DNA of 53,956 bases from Ruegeria sp. A3M17 (GCF_003318255.1 NZ_QOCF01000029.1:1-53956); one strand, 5' to 3'; shown: positions 32,264-41,883, counted from the stretch's first letter. Numbers and translations are program-made. Notes: a model not told the origin generated them from the letters alone.

Positions 32264-32287
32264 TGGGATTTTGGTTGGGATTTTGGT
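32264..32287. repeat. 12-bp perfect tandem repeat in the gltD-uppP divergent region
   Basis: TGGGATTTTGGT occurs twice with no spacer. It is 84-107 bases upstream of the gltD start and about 120 bases before uppP, in a 229-base non-coding region. It could be a pair of same-facing regulator half-sites for the glt operon or simple duplication by slippage. Confidence 0.6.
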
Positions 32288-32409
32288 GGTGATTTGAAAT
32301 TTAACACGATTTTTAGTTCCGTTTCGGACCTATATGCATGCTTTCCTTTTCCACAGCGCACTTATACCCATTGAGCAAACAAGGACGTGACCACAACACG
32401 GCGGGGCAG

Positions 32410-33213
32410 ATGGGTCTTTTTCAATTGATTCTCGCGGCGATTATTCAGGGTATCACTGAGTTTTTGCCGATCTCTTCATCTGGTCATTTGATACTGCTAC
32501 CCAGCTTGACCGGGCTGGACGATCAAGGTCTGGCCATCGACGTGGCCGTGCATGTGGGCACTTTGGGCGCTGTGATTCTGTATTTCTGGTCCGATGTGAA
32601 ACAGGCGATTGCCGGTCTTCCCCGGGCGTTGACTGGACGGGTCGACACACCACAGGCGCAGCTGGCCATGGGTCTGATCATCGCCACGATTCCCACCGTG
32701 ATTGTCGGGGCTATCCTGTTCAATACCGGCCTGATCGAGGCGTTTCGGTCAATGGCGGTCATCGGCTGGACAATGCTGGTATTTGGCCTCGTTCTGTATT
32801 GGGCCGATCAAAAAGGACCGCAAACCAAACAAGCAAGCGAATGGGGCCTGCGTGATGCGCTGATCATGGGGCTGTGGCAGGTTCTCGCCCTGATACCTGG
32901 AACTTCCCGATCAGGCATCACCATCACCGGAGCGCGCCAACTGGGCTATACGCGCGAGGATGGTGCGCGGATCGCGATGTTGATGTCGATCCCGACCATT
33001 CTTGCCTCAGGCGTTTTGTTGTCTGTAGACGTGATCCGCGAAGCAGACGCCCAATTGGCCCGAGACGGGGCAATCGCGGCATTCTTTGCGTTTATTTCAG
33101 CTCTGCTGGCTCTGACCCTGATGATGCGCCTGCTGCGCAGCGTCAGCTTTACACCTTATGTCATCTACCGCGTGATCCTGGGCGCAATCCTGCTTGTGAT
33201 CGCCTATAGCTGA
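32410..33213 (+). CDS. uppP: Undecaprenyl-diphosphatase UppP (BacA)
   Basis: 267 residues with about eight membrane helices. The two catalytic motifs are GITEFLPISSSGHL near residue 15 and PGTSRSGITITGARQLG near residue 165. It removes a phosphate from undecaprenyl diphosphate to recycle the cell-wall lipid carrier, and its loss often lowers bacitracin resistance. The ATG at 32410 is chosen since the family begins with this hydrophobic helix. The frame is open 72 bases further upstream, into the divergent promoter. Its TGA stop directly abuts the stop of the convergent NDUFA9-like gene. Confidence 0.95.
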   Translation: MGLFQLILAAIIQGITEFLPISSSGHLILLPSLTGLDDQGLAIDVAVHVGTLGAVILYFWSDVKQAIAGLPRALTGRVDTPQAQLAMGLIIATIPTVIVGAILFNTGLIEAFRSMAVIGWTMLVFGLVLYWADQKGPQTKQASEWGLRDALIMGLWQVLALIPGTSRSGITITGARQLGYTREDGARIAMLMSIPTILASGVLLSVDVIREADAQLARDGAIAAFFAFISALLALTLMMRLLRSVSFTPYVIYRVILGAILLVIAYS

Positions 33214-34197
33214 TCAGGTCCGCAGATTGTTGGCCGAGTTCTGGATGTCGTCATACTGACCCGATGGGCGGAACTTCCAAAGGTAATCCGGCAGCACCGA
33301 TTCCAACGTCGCTGGCTCGATCCCAAGATCCGCGAACCCTTTGGCGCCGTCGGACACAACATTGTCGCGACGCAGGTTTTTCAGTTGATCGCGTGTCAGG
33401 ATGTGGTTCGGGAAAAGCTGAAAGCTGACGAACTTCAAGATGTCCAACACGCCCGCCATAATCCGGGCCACAAAGAAGGGCATTCCGATGATCACTCGGC
33501 GTCGGTAGATCACATCAAGCATCTGCTGCATCAACGCGCGGAAGGTTTTCACCTCGGGCCCGCCCAGCTCATACACACCGGCTTCAGCTTGGCCCAGGAC
33601 GCCCTGAACAGCGGCCTTGGCCACATCATCCACATAGACCGGCTGGAACTTGGTTTCAGCGCCGACCAGCGGCAGGAAAGGTCCCATCCGGGTCATCCCG
33701 GCAAACCGGTTAAAGAACTGATCTTCGGTCCCGAAAATTACAGACGGCCGCAGAATAATTGCATCTGGCATATGGGTCAGCACACCGGCCTCACCATGGG
33801 CCTTGGTTCGCGAATAATGACTGTCGGACTCGGCGTCCGCGCCGATGGCTGAGATATGAACCATCCGAGAAATACCCTGTTCGGCCGCCAATCGCGCGAT
33901 CCGCTCGGCCCCATCGGCCTGCACTGTGTCAAAGGCGTTCTTGCCCAGCTCGTTCAGCACGCCGACGCAATTCACCACCGCGTCTGCCCCGTGCATTGCA
34001 GCAGCGGCCGAAGCATCATCACGGATGTTGCACAAAATGGGTTCGACCTGACCAACGACACCGTAGGGTCTGACGAACATCGCCTCATTCGGACGCCGAA
34101 CCGCCACACGGACACGCCACCCTTCATTCGCCATGCGCCGCGTAATATACCGGCCGACAAATCCCGATCCGCCATAAATCGTGACCATTTTAGACAT
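33214..34197 (-). CDS. Complex I NDUFA9-like NAD-dependent epimerase-family protein
   Basis: 327 residues of the atypical short-chain dehydrogenase superfamily. The NAD-binding start is MVTIYGGSGFVGRYI. Conserved parts include NCVGVLNELGKNAF, VHISAIGADAESDSHYSRTK (near residue 112) and ILRPSVIFGTEDQFFNRFA. It resembles the 39-kDa accessory subunit of mitochondrial complex I, which alphaproteobacteria share. Whether the bacterial protein binds complex I or acts in quinone or lipid metabolism is not settled by sequence. GGAG lies before the ATG. A tRNA gene stands about 200 bases upstream on the other strand. Confidence 0.9.
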   Translation of the reverse strand: MSKMVTIYGGSGFVGRYITRRMANEGWRVRVAVRRPNEAMFVRPYGVVGQVEPILCNIRDDASAAAAMHGADAVVNCVGVLNELGKNAFDTVQADGAERIARLAAEQGISRMVHISAIGADAESDSHYSRTKAHGEAGVLTHMPDAIILRPSVIFGTEDQFFNRFAGMTRMGPFLPLVGAETKFQPVYVDDVAKAAVQGVLGQAEAGVYELGGPEVKTFRALMQQMLDVIYRRRVIIGMPFFVARIMAGVLDILKFVSFQLFPNHILTRDQLKNLRRDNVVSDGAKGFADLGIEPATLESVLPDYLWKFRPSGQYDDIQNSANNLRT

Positions 34198-34395
34198 GAG
34201 AGGGCTCCTGCTTGTGGGTCCTTTATCGATCTAGCGCTCTGAGCCTTGTCAAACAAGGCGCAATAACGCCGCGCATCAGGGAAAAGACCAACCGATTCAG
34301 GTAGAATTTGGACGCGCCGAAAAAACTTTCAAAATTCTATCCGAATCTGGTTGACCCTTCCTGCCAGTGGGCTTAAACGCCCCTCCACGACACCT

Positions 34396-34481
34396 GCCCA
34401 GGTGGCGGAATGGTAGACGCGCTAGCTTCAGGTGCTAGTGTCCGTATGGACGTGGAGGTTCGAGTCCTCTCCTGGGCACCA
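34396..34481 (+). tRNA. tRNA-Leu (anticodon CAG)
   Basis: 86 bases. The acceptor stem GCCCAGG (34396-34402) pairs with CCTGGGC (34471-34477), followed by A and an encoded CCA. The anticodon stem CTAGC/GCTAG encloses TTCAGGT, giving CAG. A long variable arm, expected for tRNA-Leu, and the T loop GGTTCGAGTCC are visible. The tRNA is the only feature I find in the 34198-34584 gene gap. No integrase or duplicated 3' end is nearby, so there is no sign of an inserted element here. Confidence 0.95.
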
Positions 34482-34584
34482 AATCTCCTTAAAATCAAGT
34501 CACTGATATTCTCTCACCGGAATTGAGTTTCCCTGTGATGTGATCTGACGCGGGCCGGTCCATTCACCGGCCCTGTCACGAGTT

Positions 34585-35037
34585 TCAAGTAACGGATTGC
34601 TCAGAAACAACCTCTCCAAACCGAGTAAAGAACTTGCCCGACAGCTTTTTTGCCGTTCCAGCGATCAGGCGGCTGCCCAGTTGCGCGATTTTTCCACCGA
34701 CCTCGACCTTGGCTGTATAAGCCAGAACGGTTTCGTCCCCATCTTCGGTCAGCGTTACATCTGCACCGCCCTTGGCGAATCCGGCGGCGCCGCCTTTGCC
34801 TTCACCTGTCAGTGAAAACCCGTCCGGTGCATTGGTGGTGTCCAGCGTCACAGCGCCCGCAAACCGTGCTTTGACCGGGCCGATCTTCAAGACCACCTTG
34901 GCTTCCAGATCTTCGGGTGAATTCTGGATCAGCTCTTCACACCCTGGGATGCACTCCTGCAGGATTTCGGGATTATTCAGAGCCTTGTATACCACATCCC
35001 GCGGCGCAGAGATGCGGACTTCGTCACTCAGTTCCAT
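34585..35037 (-). CDS. coxG: CO dehydrogenase accessory protein CoxG (SRPBCC family)
   Basis: 150 residues of the START/SRPBCC fold: ISAPRDVVYKALNNPEILQ at the start, CIPGCEEL near residue 30, and a hydrophobic ligand-pocket protein to the end. CoxG is linked to membrane attachment of CO dehydrogenase in Afipia (Oligotropha), and more recently lipid/quinone delivery has been suggested for homologues. AAAGGAAAG precedes the ATG. It is the last gene of the minus-strand cox cluster. Confidence 0.9.
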   Translation of the reverse strand: MELSDEVRISAPRDVVYKALNNPEILQECIPGCEELIQNSPEDLEAKVVLKIGPVKARFAGAVTLDTTNAPDGFSLTGEGKGGAAGFAKGGADVTLTEDGDETVLAYTAKVEVGGKIAQLGSRLIAGTAKKLSGKFFTRFGEVVSEQSVT

Positions 35038-35052
35038 TCAACTTTCCTTTGT

Positions 35053-35163
35053 TCAACAGCATCTTGGATAAACCAGAAGCGCGGTCTCTGTCGCCTCTTC
35101 CGGAGTTTGTTCGGGGCGCGCGGGCCACAGGGACCTCAGGCGTTTAAGCACGTTTCTCATCAT
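35053..35163 (-). CDS. Small ORF between the xdhC-like gene and coxG
   Basis: 36 codons encoding MMRNVLKRLRSLWPARPE and so on, ending VYPRCC. It starts inside the 3' end of the XdhC-like gene in another frame, with GGAG five bases upstream, and stops 15 bases before coxG. The peptide is basic in its first half, acidic in the middle (PEEATETA), and ends with two cysteines. Placement and ribosome binding site support translation, but length alone is weak evidence. It could be a real small protein or a coupling leader for coxG. Confidence 0.45.
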   Translation of the reverse strand: MMRNVLKRLRSLWPARPEQTPEEATETALLVYPRCC

Positions 35164-35956
35164 GGGACTCCGTTTTGGATTTGTCACTGTTTCGCCAAAG
35201 CACAATTTCGGCCAGGATCGACACGGCGATCTCATGTGGGTCGATCGCGTGGATGTTCAGACCCGCTGGCGACTTCATCCGTGCGGCCCGTATCGGATCC
35301 AAACCTTGCGCTATCAGTTTGGCCACTAGCGTTTCGGCTTTGCGATGGCTGGCCACCATCGACACACGCTTGGCATCTGTTTGCAGAGCGGCGGCCAGGG
35401 CCGCGGCATCCCCCTGTCCTTGCGAGGCCACGACAACGAAATCCCGCGGCTCGACCCCTAGGTCCTGGACGGAATCCAGAGTGAACCGTTGAAAGTCACC
35501 TTCTGTCTCTGGCGCGTCGCTGAGACACACGCGAAACCCAGCTAGTGCCCCATGGGCTGCTAGTGCCACTGCAATCAGCGACTCGCCAAAAATCACCAAT
35601 CGCGGTGCGTGCTGATACGGTTCGACAAGCAGATCGACCGTGCCACCGGACGGACAACCGCTTTTGAACGTCTGAATGCCATCAGGATCGGCCATGTTCA
35701 CCACCTTTTCCGAAGGTTTGACCCGAATCATTTGCGGCGAACCACTGGCCAACGCCTGCTGGGCCGAGGATCGAACCGCACGTTGAACGCAGCCCCCGCC
35801 CAAATGGCCAAGGATCCGTCCATCTTTTGTAATCGCAGCCTTGCCCCCGGCTTTCGCCGAAGTTGCATCCGCAGTCCGCAACACCGTGGCCACGCAAAAG
35901 GCTTCATCAGTTTTGCGCAGCTGCTCAATCGTGTCGAATATGTCCAAGCTTGCCAT
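35144..35956 (-). CDS. coxF: XdhC-family molybdenum-cofactor maturation protein (CoxF/CoxI-like)
   Basis: 270 residues. The N-terminal XdhC/CoxI domain has GKAAITKDGRILGHLGGGCVQ near residue 45 (quoted in part: LGHLGGGCVQRAV). A Rossmann domain follows (RLVIFGESLIAVALAAHGA near residue 125). Ending NIHAIDPHEIAVSILAEIVL is typical. XdhC-type proteins bind and modify the molybdenum cofactor before insertion into xanthine-dehydrogenase-like enzymes, here CoxL. AAGGAG six bases before the ATG at 35956 sets the start. The symbol follows its position after coxE. CoxF and CoxI belong to the same family, so the letter is uncertain. Confidence 0.85.
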   Translation of the reverse strand: MASLDIFDTIEQLRKTDEAFCVATVLRTADATSAKAGGKAAITKDGRILGHLGGGCVQRAVRSSAQQALASGSPQMIRVKPSEKVVNMADPDGIQTFKSGCPSGGTVDLLVEPYQHAPRLVIFGESLIAVALAAHGALAGFRVCLSDAPETEGDFQRFTLDSVQDLGVEPRDFVVVASQGQGDAAALAAALQTDAKRVSMVASHRKAETLVAKLIAQGLDPIRAARMKSPAGLNIHAIDPHEIAVSILAEIVLWRNSDKSKTESHDEKRA

Positions 35957-35967
35957 GTGGGCTCCTT

Positions 35968-37158
35968 TCACAGCTTACGGAATTGCGGCTCCAGCGCCAC
36001 CAGCGCCTCAAGCGTGTTTGCGGGCAGGTGCGCGTCCAGATACGGCTCAGCGACCTGCATTGCGGCGGCAATGGGCTGATAGTCGCGCCAGCCCTTCAGC
36101 GGATTTAGCCAGACGATCCGCCGGGCCTTGCGTCGAATCCGAGCCAATACATCGCCCAGCGCTTGCGGGTCCGAGCTGCAGTACCCGTCGGACAGGATCA
36201 GTACGATGGTCCGACCGTTCAGTGCGCGCGCGCCATATCCATTTAGAAAATGCTCAAGACTGCCTGAGATATCCGTGCCTCCGCCAAACCCTTCGGCCAT
36301 CAGTGACAACCGTCCTGCTGCGCGCAGCGAATCGTGGTCGCGCAACGCACCCGTGACGCGCATCAAGCGCGTGTGGAACAGATATGCGTCCGCCTCAGTT
36401 CCAGTGCCTATCAAGCCTTTCAGGAAGGCCAGAAAGACGCGCGAGTATACAGTCATTGACCCGCTTACATCGCATAATGCAACGATCCGCATCGGGCGCG
36501 GTGAGCGGGCGCGGCGATACAGGTCCATCGGCTCGCCGCCTCGTGCAAGGCTGGCGCGCTGTATCCGACGCATGTCCAGAGCAGGCCCCCTTAGCGCTTT
36601 TTTCCGCCTGCGCGAGCGGCGGTCGCGGATGGCGCGCGCCAGCGCAGTTGCGGCCTGTTCGGCCTGCTTCAGCGCGTCTTCATCCATCAGCTCACGCAAA
36701 TCCCGACGCGACAGGTTGGCCGTACGGGTCGCAATCAGCTTCCCGTCTCTCCCCACTGCCTCCCCGTCGCCCGGATCAGGGGTTGCGTCCTGATCCGAAC
36801 CGGAACTGGTTTCCTGAATGTCATGGCTTTCTTGCTGCCAGATCATCGGCTTGGCGGACTGCACCCGAACATGCGCGGTTTGCGCCCCTCCAGTGCGCTG
36901 CTTTCCGGCATTGAGCCAATACGCATCGAAAAGATCGTCAAACCGTCGCCAGTCTTCCGCGTCACCAGCCAGCAATACACACAGCGCCTGTCTGGCCTGC
37001 TGCAAATCCGTCGCCTCTACTTCCGCCAGCACCGCCAATGCATCCCCGGTCTCAGCCGGTCCGACGCGCATCCCGTTCATACGCAAATGTGCAATGAAAC
37101 CAGACATGCGATCCGCCAGCCCAGAGGCGCGAGAAGGGAACCGGGTGACCTGCATCAC
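35968..37158 (-). CDS. coxE: CoxE, VWA-domain protein of CO dehydrogenase maturation
   Basis: About 396 residues. An N-terminal helical region is followed by a charged linker near residues 110-200 and a C-terminal von Willebrand A domain. The metal-ion site motif is DVSGSMTVYS near residue 233, with GGGTDISGSL and LSDGYCSSDP later. CoxE works with the AAA+ protein CoxD in making the copper-molybdenum site in Afipia. The reading frame starts GTG-ATG at the coxD stop (37155-37158), so the true start may be either codon. The stop is 12 bases before the XdhC-like start. Confidence 0.93.
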   Translation of the reverse strand: MMQVTRFPSRASGLADRMSGFIAHLRMNGMRVGPAETGDALAVLAEVEATDLQQARQALCVLLAGDAEDWRRFDDLFDAYWLNAGKQRTGGAQTAHVRVQSAKPMIWQQESHDIQETSSGSDQDATPDPGDGEAVGRDGKLIATRTANLSRRDLRELMDEDALKQAEQAATALARAIRDRRSRRRKKALRGPALDMRRIQRASLARGGEPMDLYRRARSPRPMRIVALCDVSGSMTVYSRVFLAFLKGLIGTGTEADAYLFHTRLMRVTGALRDHDSLRAAGRLSLMAEGFGGGTDISGSLEHFLNGYGARALNGRTIVLILSDGYCSSDPQALGDVLARIRRKARRIVWLNPLKGWRDYQPIAAAMQVAEPYLDAHLPANTLEALVALEPQFRKL

Positions 37159-38021
37159 GCCACCTTTCCGATCAGGCGATCCATCACTTCAGGCGGGGCC
37201 GCGTCATAATCGGCTGCGGTTTTCAGAAGACAGACAAGAGTCGCCTGAACCTCTTCGCGGGACTGCGCCATGTCGTTGACACCCAATCCTGAAAGGGCTG
37301 CCGCCCAGTCCAGCATCTCGGCGATGCCGGGAGTCTTCTCCAAGTCTTCTTTGCGCAAAGCCTGCACGACGCCAACAATCTGGCGCGCCAGCTGCCCTTC
37401 AACTTGGGGCATGCGGGCTTTCAGGATCGCCAATTCGGTTTCACGCGACGGGTAGTCGAGGAAACTGTACAGACACCGGCGACGCAATGCATCGGACAAG
37501 TCCCGCGTGCCATTCGCCGTCAGAATAACGGTCGGCTTCGTACGCGCCGGGATCGTACCCAGTTCGGGAATTGTGATTTGAAAGTCCGAGAGGATCTCCA
37601 ACAGATACGCCTCGAACTCTTCGTCGGCCCGGTCAATTTCATCAATTAGCAGAACCGGAGGGGCATCTTGTGAAATTGCCTCTAACAAGGGACGTTTCAG
37701 CAGATATTCATCTGAGAAAAGCTGTGCTTCGCTCGTTCCGCCCTGCGCCTCGCTCGCTCGGATCGCCAGAAGCTGACGCTGATAGTTCCATTCATAAATG
37801 GCATGACTGGCGTCCAGCCCTTCATAACATTGCAGCCGGATCAGCCGGGCGTCCTGCCACGCGGCCAGGGCCTTGGCCACTTCGGTCTTTCCAACGCCAG
37901 CAGGACCTTCCAGCAACAATGGCCGCCCAAGGTGCTGTGCCAAATGCAGCGCCATCGACAACCGGTCATCGGAAACATAACCCTGCGCAGCCAATCCGTT
38001 CTGAACATCACTCAAAGTCAA
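37155..38021 (-). CDS. coxD: CoxD, MoxR-type AAA+ ATPase
   Basis: 288 residues. Walker A is LLLEGPAGVGKTEVAKALA near residue 38, Walker B VLLIDEIDRADEEF near residue 120, sensor 1 VILTANGTRDL, and an arginine-finger region RRRCLYSFLDYP. In Afipia, CoxD is a chaperone that partly unfolds apo-CoxL so sulfur and copper can be added. The start appears to be TTG at 38021, as no ATG or GTG is available in frame before the ATPase core. An ATG in the upstream repeat box reads a seven-residue peptide whose TGA overlaps this TTG. That suggests coupled translation. Confidence 0.92.
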   Translation of the reverse strand: MTLSDVQNGLAAQGYVSDDRLSMALHLAQHLGRPLLLEGPAGVGKTEVAKALAAWQDARLIRLQCYEGLDASHAIYEWNYQRQLLAIRASEAQGGTSEAQLFSDEYLLKRPLLEAISQDAPPVLLIDEIDRADEEFEAYLLEILSDFQITIPELGTIPARTKPTVILTANGTRDLSDALRRRCLYSFLDYPSRETELAILKARMPQVEGQLARQIVGVVQALRKEDLEKTPGIAEMLDWAAALSGLGVNDMAQSREEVQATLVCLLKTAADYDAAPPEVMDRLIGKVA

Positions 38022-38035
38022 AACCAGGATCCAAT

Positions 38036-38091
38036 CTTCATCTGGCTACAAATATCCCGGGGGAGGTTCGGAGGGGGTAGAACCCCCTCCG
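38036..38091 (-). repeat. Hairpin-plus-box intergenic element, copy 2
   Basis: The box (plus strand, 38036-38063) begins CTTCATCTGGCTACAAAT and ends ATCCCGGGGG. The neighbouring hairpin is perfect: CGGAGGGGGT (38069-38078), loop AGA, ACCCCCTCCG (38082-38091). In gene direction the order is coxL stop, hairpin, box, coxD. The hairpin may end or thin out coxMSL transcription before the maturation genes. Confidence 0.75.
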
Positions 38092-38126
38092 TTCGGTCGG
38101 ACCGGCAATAGCCGGTTCGAAACCGT

Positions 38127-40544
38127 TTACCCGTGCATCCCCAACCCGTTGGCGATCTTCCAGATCCGCCAATGGTCATGTGGCATATGGCTTTGCACCA
38201 ACCCAAAGGGCCGGAACGCATCATGCACCGCGTTCGAGAACGCAGGTACACCGCCAACATTCGGGCTTTCACCAACACCTTTTGCACCGATCGGGTGGTG
38301 CGGAGATGGCGTGACCGTGTGGTCGGTGGTGTAGTTCGGAGTCTCCCAAGCCGTTGGCAGGAAGAAATCCATCAGTGTAGCGGTCTTCATATTGCCCATT
38401 TCATCATAGGCAATCTCCTGACCCATCGCGATGGCCAGCGCTTCGGTCACCCCACCATGGACCTGCCCTTCGATGATCATCGGGTTGATCCGCGTGCCGC
38501 AATCGTCCAGCGCATAGAACTGCCGGACATCCCATTCACCGGTATCCACATCGATCTCCATGACACAGATATAGGCCCCGAACGGGTAAGTCATATTCGG
38601 CGGGTCATAGTAGCTGACGGCCTCCAGACCGGGCTCCAGCCCCGGAATAGCCTGGTTGTAGGCGGCAAAAGCGATCTCTTTCATGGTTTTGAACCGCTCA
38701 GGCGCACCTTTGACCGAAAAGCGATCGACATCCCATTCGACATCGTTGTCATGGACCTCGAGCAGATAGGCCGCGATCATTTGCGCCTTGGCGCGGATTT
38801 TTCGCGCGGCCATTGCTGTCGCAGCCCCGGCAACCGGCGTCGAACGAGACCCATAGGTGCCAAGCCCATAGGGCGCGGTATCAGTGTCTCCCTCCTCCAA
38901 CGTGATATCATCGGCGGGCAGGCCAATTTCACTGGCGATGATTTGGGCAAAGGTCGTTGCGTGGCCCTGACCCTGACTGATCGTCCCCAGCCGCGCGATG
39001 GCAGAGCCAGTCGGGTGGATGCGAATCTCGCACGAGTCGAACATACCAAGCCCAAGGATATCGCAGTTCTTGACCGGTCCGGCGCCGACGATTTCGGTGA
39101 AATGCGTCAGACCTATCCCCAACAATTTGCGGGTCTTACCAGCCTTGAAATCCTCGATCCGTTGCGCCTGTTCGGCCCGCAGGCCTTCATAGTCGACGGC
39201 CTTCAGCGCCTTGTCCCACGCGGTGTGATAATCGCCCGAGTCATATTCCCAGCCCAGCGCGGACTGATACGGGAACTGATCTTTGCGGATAAAGTTGATC
39301 CGGCGCAGCTCGGCCGCGTCCATGTTCAGCTTGATGGCCAGAACCTCGATCATCCGTTCGATGAAATAGGCAGCCTCGGTCACCCGGAAAGAACACCGAT
39401 AGGCCACGCCACCCGGTGCCTTGTTGGTATAGACCCCGTCCACAGCCAGATAAGCAGTGGGGATGTCATAAGACCCGGTGCAGATGTTCATGAACCCTGC
39501 CGGGAACTTGGTCGGATCGGCACAGGCATCAAAGCCACCATGATCCGCTGTCGTATGGCACCACAGACCAGTGATCTTGCCATCTTTGGTGGCCGCGATC
39601 TTTCCTTGCATCCAGTAGTCCCGTGCAAAGGCGGTGGACATCAGGTTTTCCATCCGGTTTTCTACCCATTTCACAGGCTGGCCGGTGACGATCGAGGCCA
39701 CAACCGAGCAGACATAGCCCGCATAGGCGCCGACTTTATTGCCAAAGCCACCGCCGATATCGGGGCTGATCACCCGGATATTGTGCTCGGCCAAACCCGA
39801 GATCAGCGATACAACTGTCCTGATCGCGTGCGGGGCCTGAAACGTGCCATAGAGCGTCAGCTTACCGGTCACCTTATCCATTGACGCGACACAGCCGCAG
39901 GTCTCCAACGGGCAAGGATGCGTGCGGTGGTAATAAACCATCTCTTCGGCCACGACATCAGCCTCGCCCAGAACCGCTTCGGTCGCGTCCTTGTCGCCCT
40001 GTTCCCAGGTGAAGATGTGGTTGTGATGCTTTCGCGGCCCATGTGCGCCTTCGGTCTGACCTGCGAGGTCTTCGCGCAGGACGACATCCGATTTCAGCGC
40101 CTCGAACGGGTCGGTCAGAACGGGCAGCTCTTCATAGTCAACTTCGACCAGCTCGGCTGCATCCGCCGCGACGTAACGGTTTTCGGCGACGACATAGGCA
40201 ACTTCCTGGCCCTGGAACAGAACCTTGCCATCGGCCAGCACCATTTGCTTGTCGCCCGCCAGCGTCGGCATCCAATGCAATCCCAATGGCGCAAGGTCTT
40301 CGGCGGTCAGAACAGCAACAACGCCAGGTATCGCCATCGCAGCCTCTTTGTTCACGCTGACGACGCGGGCATGGGCATAGGGAGAGCGGACAAAGGCGCC
40401 AAACAGCATCCCGTCCATCTTGATGTCATCGACATAATTGCCCTTGCCCTGGGTAAAGCGCACATCCTCGACGCGTTTGCGCGAACTGCCCATCCCTTTA
40501 AGATTGGCGACGCGTTCTTCGGGGGTCAGAGTCTGGTCGTTCAT
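38127..40544 (-). CDS. coxL: Aerobic CO dehydrogenase large subunit, form I
   Basis: 805 residues of the xanthine-oxidase-family molybdenum hydroxylases. It oxidises CO to CO2 at a copper-molybdenum site. The diagnostic form I loop AYRCSFR is at residues 381-387 (bases 39384-39404), with Cys384 as the copper ligand. Form II proteins have AYRGAGR instead. The molybdenum-site region [16 protein letters not shown] near residue 263 and the C-terminal [13 protein letters not shown] (catalytic Glu) are intact. GGAGG before the ATG at 40544 sets the start, which overlaps the coxS stop (ATGA). All critical residues seen are present, so an active enzyme is expected. Confidence 0.97.
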   Translation of the reverse strand: MNDQTLTPEERVANLKGMGSSRKRVEDVRFTQGKGNYVDDIKMDGMLFGAFVRSPYAHARVVSVNKEAAMAIPGVVAVLTAEDLAPLGLHWMPTLAGDKQMVLADGKVLFQGQEVAYVVAENRYVAADAAELVEVDYEELPVLTDPFEALKSDVVLREDLAGQTEGAHGPRKHHNHIFTWEQGDKDATEAVLGEADVVAEEMVYYHRTHPCPLETCGCVASMDKVTGKLTLYGTFQAPHAIRTVVSLISGLAEHNIRVISPDIGGGFGNKVGAYAGYVCSVVASIVTGQPVKWVENRMENLMSTAFARDYWMQGKIAATKDGKITGLWCHTTADHGGFDACADPTKFPAGFMNICTGSYDIPTAYLAVDGVYTNKAPGGVAYRCSFRVTEAAYFIERMIEVLAIKLNMDAAELRRINFIRKDQFPYQSALGWEYDSGDYHTAWDKALKAVDYEGLRAEQAQRIEDFKAGKTRKLLGIGLTHFTEIVGAGPVKNCDILGLGMFDSCEIRIHPTGSAIARLGTISQGQGHATTFAQIIASEIGLPADDITLEEGDTDTAPYGLGTYGSRSTPVAGAATAMAARKIRAKAQMIAAYLLEVHDNDVEWDVDRFSVKGAPERFKTMKEIAFAAYNQAIPGLEPGLEAVSYYDPPNMTYPFGAYICVMEIDVDTGEWDVRQFYALDDCGTRINPMIIEGQVHGGVTEALAIAMGQEIAYDEMGNMKTATLMDFFLPTAWETPNYTTDHTVTPSPHHPIGAKGVGESPNVGGVPAFSNAVHDAFRPFGLVQSHMPHDHWRIWKIANGLGMHG

Positions 40545-41035
40545 TCCGCAGCCTCCTTCTGAGCGTTCAGCATGTCGGCAGATGCCGCGATCGCCTTGAC
40601 GATGTTCTGATACCCGGTGCAGCGGCACAGGTTGCCGGACATGCCAAAGCGGATGTCTTCCTCGGTCGGGTTTGGATTTTCCTGCAGCAGACGATGCGCG
40701 CGGGTGATCATGCCCGGCGTGCAAAAGCCGCATTGCAGCCCGTGATGTTCGCGGAACATCTCTTGCAGAACCCCAAGGCTGCCATCGTCATTGGTCAGCC
40801 CTTCGACAGTAGTGATATCGGCCCCATTCACCTGCGCCACAAAAGTCGTGCAGGATTTCACGGACTTGCCGTCGATATCCACGGTGCAGGCGCCGCAATG
40901 GCTGGTCTCGCATCCGATATGAGGACCGGTGATTTTCAAATCTTCCCGCAGGAAATGGATCAGCAACGTGCGCGGCTCGGCCAGGCCTTCGACCTGCTTG
41001 CCGTTCACGGTGAGTTTTACGTGCATTTTTGACAT
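40541..41035 (-). CDS. coxS: Aerobic CO dehydrogenase small (iron-sulfur) subunit
   Basis: 164 residues with two [2Fe-2S] clusters. The plant-ferredoxin-type cluster uses the cysteines in [16 protein letters not shown] near residue 42. The second uses QCGFCTPGM near residue 105 and [13 protein letters not shown] near residue 138. It carries electrons from the CoxL site to the CoxM flavin. GGGGAGG lies before the ATG at 41035. The open frame extends into coxM but is not homologous there. It follows coxM by 14 bases. Confidence 0.97.
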   Translation of the reverse strand: MSKMHVKLTVNGKQVEGLAEPRTLLIHFLREDLKITGPHIGCETSHCGACTVDIDGKSVKSCTTFVAQVNGADITTVEGLTNDDGSLGVLQEMFREHHGLQCGFCTPGMITRAHRLLQENPNPTEEDIRFGMSGNLCRCTGYQNIVKAIAASADMLNAQKEAAE

Positions 41036-41049
41036 CGTTGTTCCTCCCC

Positions 41050-41883
41050 TCAACCCGCGCGGCTTTGCGCGCGTTCGATGGCGCGGCGCAGCATCACAGC
41101 GGCCACGTGTTTCTTGAATTCGACGGGGCCGCGATTGTCGGCCACCGGGTCGATGGCTTCGAGCATCGCGGCGACACAACCGCTGACATCCCCATCCGCC
41201 AGCGCATTGCTTGCGCTATCAGACCAAACTGGTGTGTCCGCCAGATTGGTCATCGCGACCGAGGCATGACCATTGCCCACCATCACCGCGGCTGCCGCTG
41301 TCGCATAATCGCCGATCTTGCGTTTCTGCTTTTCATAGGCTTGACCCACACCCGCGCCCGGCACCGGGATCGAAATACGGGTCAGGATTTCCTCATCGTC
41401 CCGCGCAGTGAAGTAAGCGGCCTCATAAAACTCCCGCGCGGCGACACTGCGGCGACCATCGGGGCCAGACAGTTCGAACGTAGCGTTCAGGCATTGCATC
41501 AACCCCGGCATGTCATTGCCCGGATCGCCATTGGCGACGTTTCCACCGACGGTTCCCACATATCGCACTTGAGGATCCGCAATCTGCAGCGCGGCCTCGC
41601 GGATCAACGGTATCGCGGAAGCCAAACCGTCATGGGTGATCAGCTCCTGCTGGGTCACCATCGCACCCAGTGTCACGGTGTCTGACCCGACCTCGATGCC
41701 CTTGAGCTCTTCGATCGCTTGCAGATCAACCAGATGGCCCATTTCGGCCATGCGCAGCTTCATCATCGGGATCAGGCTGTGCCCGCCCGCGATTACGCGT
41801 GCCTCATCTCCGTGTTCCTGCAAAATGCCAATGGCCGAGGCGATATCGCCTGGCCGGTGATACTCAAATCCGGCTGGTATCAT
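41050..41883 (-). CDS. coxM: Aerobic CO dehydrogenase medium (FAD) subunit
   Basis: 277 residues. The FAD-binding motifs are [17 protein letters not shown] near residue 31 and [17 protein letters not shown] near residue 108. The start at 41883 ([13 protein letters not shown]) has GGGAGG just upstream. It passes electrons from the iron-sulfur subunit to the respiratory quinone pool. It is the first structural gene of the coxMSL set, with 139 bases of non-coding DNA between it and the MHYT-LytTR gene holding a candidate operator. Confidence 0.96.
   Translation of the reverse strand: MIPAGFEYHRPGDIASAIGILQEHGDEARVIAGGHSLIPMMKLRMAEMGHLVDLQAIEELKGIEVGSDTVTLGAMVTQQELITHDGLASAIPLIREAALQIADPQVRYVGTVGGNVANGDPGNDMPGLMQCLNATFELSGPDGRRSVAAREFYEAAYFTARDDEEILTRISIPVPGAGVGQAYEKQKRKIGDYATAAAAVMVGNGHASVAMTNLADTPVWSDSASNALADGDVSGCVAAMLEAIDPVADNRGPVEFKKHVAAVMLRRAIERAQSRAG

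Noticed and set aside
34396..34481. tRNA-Leu as an integration site
   Set aside because: I looked for an integrase gene or a duplicated tRNA 3' end in the window and found neither; flanking genes are ordinary chromosomal ones.
38133..39884. 583-codon plus-strand reading frame opposite coxL
   Set aside because: It is a mirror frame of the conserved coxL gene. It has no family similarity and begins almost at the coxL stop.
38127..40544. CoxL as a form II (non-CO) molybdenum hydroxylase
   Set aside because: The active-site loop reads AYRCSFR, not AYRGAGR, and the copper-binding cysteine is present.
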